From Chaetoderma sp. LZ-2023a (taxonomy: Eukaryota; Mollusca; Caudofoveata; Chaetodermatida; Chaetodermatidae): DNA of 64,000 bases. A program made the position numbers and the translations under genes. Numbering within the stretch: the stretch's first letter is position 1; the number at the start of each line of letters is the position of its first letter. Location: contig CM067371.1 of the NCBI GenBank assembly GCA_034401795.1, forward strand, positions 80,478,402-80,542,401, in the 5' to 3' direction. Under the pieces are notes generated by a model. It saw only the letters and a program-made list of their open reading frames with translations. It had not been told where the DNA came from and made no database searches. This document shows, one piece after another, positions 62,351-64,000 of the stretch.

Positions 62351-62816
62351 ATAAGGTCTTGTCAATTTTAAAATAGCATATACAAGGCCTGCTCTACAAG
62401 CAGCCAATCAGGATAAAGACTAATTATTGATTGATATGCTGAGAGTAAAAACTCATTCAATGCATAAAATTACTAATTATAAGCCCAAGAGTTAAGCAAT
62501 GAGTCCATAATTAACCAATACAAATTAAGGGGGCGGGAAGTCCTAATTTATGATTGACAGTTGATAAGTGGGGTCTGCTAAATAGTTGCAAACTTCATCA
62601 TTTGAGTTAATGGTGCATACGCTCCACATCACTTACCAGGACTTATACTAAATATTACAATGGTGAGCCCCGTACAGTAAAATGTGAAGTAAAAGATAAT
62701 GCATAAGAGCCAAATATACTCACTGTATTACTGAGCTTGAAATATACATTGAGTATTGTAATGTATAAAAATCTCAGGGTAAGAGTGTACATTAATAACT
62801 AGATAATAATAATAAC

Positions 62817-62858
<42 letters not shown>

Positions 62859-63099
62859 CATCAAAACTGTGTAAAATGATACATGACGTTTTTTGTGATC
62901 TCAATGATGTATGTATGCGTGATCACTTCTTTTTTATATTATGTTCACTTCTGAATTACTGAATTACCGAATTATTATAACCTACACAGTGCTTGGTATA
63001 TACAATGAATATTATAATGTGGATTTAAATATGGAAAATGATACATGCAGTATATCCTATCTCTAAACTTCTAGATTCCTGGATTACCGAATTATGTAA
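62351..63099. other. Non-coding with (AAT)n
   Basis: An (AAT)n tract at 62801-62861 and two related segments (TATACATTGAGTATTGTAATG near 62742, TATACAATGAATATTATAATG near 62998) that hint at a 250-bp duplication. GGATTACCGAATTAT-like motifs near 62962 and 63081. No gene. Confidence 0.45.
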
Positions 63100-63900
63100 T
63101 GGTGTAGCGTGGATCAGCCGGACAGGTACGGACCGTCCCAGATCGGCTGGGTACGGGATGGTTGTTCCAGGTACGTTCTGAGCACCCCCCCCCCCCCTTA
63201 GTAGGATAGTACGTGTATATAGCCATATAAGAGATGTTTCTAAAAATGACTACGTCCGTGAGATCGTGTAGCGCGCATGCGCATGCGCGTGCGTCAGAGC
63301 TTCCCTGACAACACATGTCAGTGATGGGCGAAAATGCATACTAAAATGTACCGAGTTGGTGCATGTAATTTCTTTAAATTATGGTATCCTCGTTGCTCTT
63401 GATACCTATCAGGACCGGAATGAAACGAGGAACCGTAAAACATTTTAAAATCGGTTCAGAAATGGCCGAGCTATCCTTATTTTTTTGCTCAAAATATTGA
63501 AAAGGTCATAAGCGCGCTATGTACTAAATGAATTCGGAGGATGTTTATCATGTGATAATGTCCTTACCATTCCGGCTCGGACGCTGATTGGGTACAGATC
63601 ACGCGTTGATTGGCTGAGCATTCTTGCTATGACGTCATGAGGAGTATAAAAGGAGCGAAGAACTGAGAATCGAGACCCACACTTCGACGAGAGAGAAGGT
63701 GGTAGGTTGTGTGGCCAGAGCAGTTCAAGACGTGGGTAACTGCTTACTGACTGTGGTTACCATACAACCGCAGTGGTACCTCTCGGATTTCAGCTCTTAG
63801 CCTCTGGCACATAACCACCGCATCCGCATCTAAGTTTTTGTATGCTCTCGGGAGGATATCACCCGAGGGCAAATAAATAAATCTAAAAAGAAGGAACCCT
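63100..63900 (+). mobile_element. LTR-like promoter sequence 2
   Basis: Starts TGGTGTAGCGTGGATC and shares ordered blocks with 33397-34070, including CCGGACAGGTAC, GTACCGAGTTGGTGC and AAAATCGGTTCAGAAATGG. It has the same CCAAT-CRE-TATA promoter, and AATAAA signals at 63872-63881 follow a CTCGGG/CCCGAG hairpin at 63847-63867. Promoter plus polyadenylation signal in one unit is what an LTR needs. The element interior would lie beyond the window edge, or this is a solo LTR. Confidence 0.5.
63609..63651 (+). promoter_or_regulatory. Core promoter: inverted CCAAT, CRE, TATA (second copy)
   Basis: ATTGG at 63609-63613, 16 bases, TGACGTCA at 63630-63637, 7 bases, TATAAAA at 63645-63651. Gaps are identical to 33906-33948, though the intervening bases differ. 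Confidence 0.65.
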
Positions 63901-64000
63901 CACTTCCAGCAACTTCAGAGGAGTGTTACTGCGGATGGGCCTTGCGGCCCCGATGTAAAGAACTAGTAGTATGTGGAACGAGTGGTGATTCTTGGTGGAT

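Overview
This is a piece of animal nuclear genome, AT-rich and dominated by transposable elements. It is not bacterial: there are spliced exons with GT/AG boundaries, Tc1, Harbinger, Polinton and non-LTR elements, long (TA)n and trinucleotide microsatellites, and many MITEs. The repertoire fits an aquatic invertebrate such as a mollusc or an invertebrate deuterostome. I cannot decide the phylum from sequence alone. The only clear host gene is a partial sugar transporter of the proton/myo-inositol type (SLC2A13/HMIT-like). Three exons lie on the minus strand between 14047 and 9068, and its introns are filled with MITEs and one Tc1 element. Layout, left to right. 1-1.3 kb: repeat fragments. 1370-4810: a DNA transposon with TAGTCCAGT termini, AAC target duplication and a 758-codon open transposase with a Cys-rich CXC tail. 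5245-6956: a deleted relative with long inverted repeats. 7-10.2 kb: palindromic-core MITEs and a MADF-bearing element around transporter exon 3. 11140-12796: intact Tc1-like element inside (TA)n. 14.9-16.8 kb: CR1-like 3' end carrying a tandem-repeat element. 17.7-19.0 kb: RNase H-bearing non-LTR fragment. 19.3-21.2 kb: foldback repeats. 22.4-23.6 kb: second tandem-repeat element. 24.1-27.4 kb: nested Harbinger-type elements. 27.9-32.6 kb: broken full-length relative of the 1370-4810 transposon, with both transposase and nuclease. 33.0-34.1 kb: foldback MITE and an LTR-like promoter, followed by C-rich sequence to 37.3 kb. 37607-41002: third relative, with nuclease but no transposase core. 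42.9-45.3 kb: 48-bp minisatellite and Polinton polymerase debris. 47.3-49.6 kb: perfect palindrome, second intact Tc1 copy and long (TA)n. 50.0-51.2 kb: fourth relative, minus strand. 53.3-53.8 kb: dead Tc1. 55.7-58.0 kb: MITEs. 57.96-62.35 kb: two nested RTE-like retrotransposons. 63.1-63.9 kb: second LTR-like promoter. The most notable system is the multi-copy transposon family at 1.4-4.8, 5.2-7.0, 27.9-32.6, 37.6-41.0 and 50.0-51.2 kb. It combines N-terminal Cys motifs, a DDE-type core (motifs ADNVDHN, FDQPLW, a late Glu), an XPG/FEN-like nuclease (FDG, DADV, DDTD, GCDTTS) and a C-terminal CXC tail. Three copies show TAGTCCA termini flanked by 3-bp duplications (AAC, AAA, TAA). From family knowledge I place it near the Academ superfamily, XPG-nuclease branch. 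That name is an inference; the structural features are read directly. One copy has lost only the nuclease and another only the transposase core, so their deletions are complementary.
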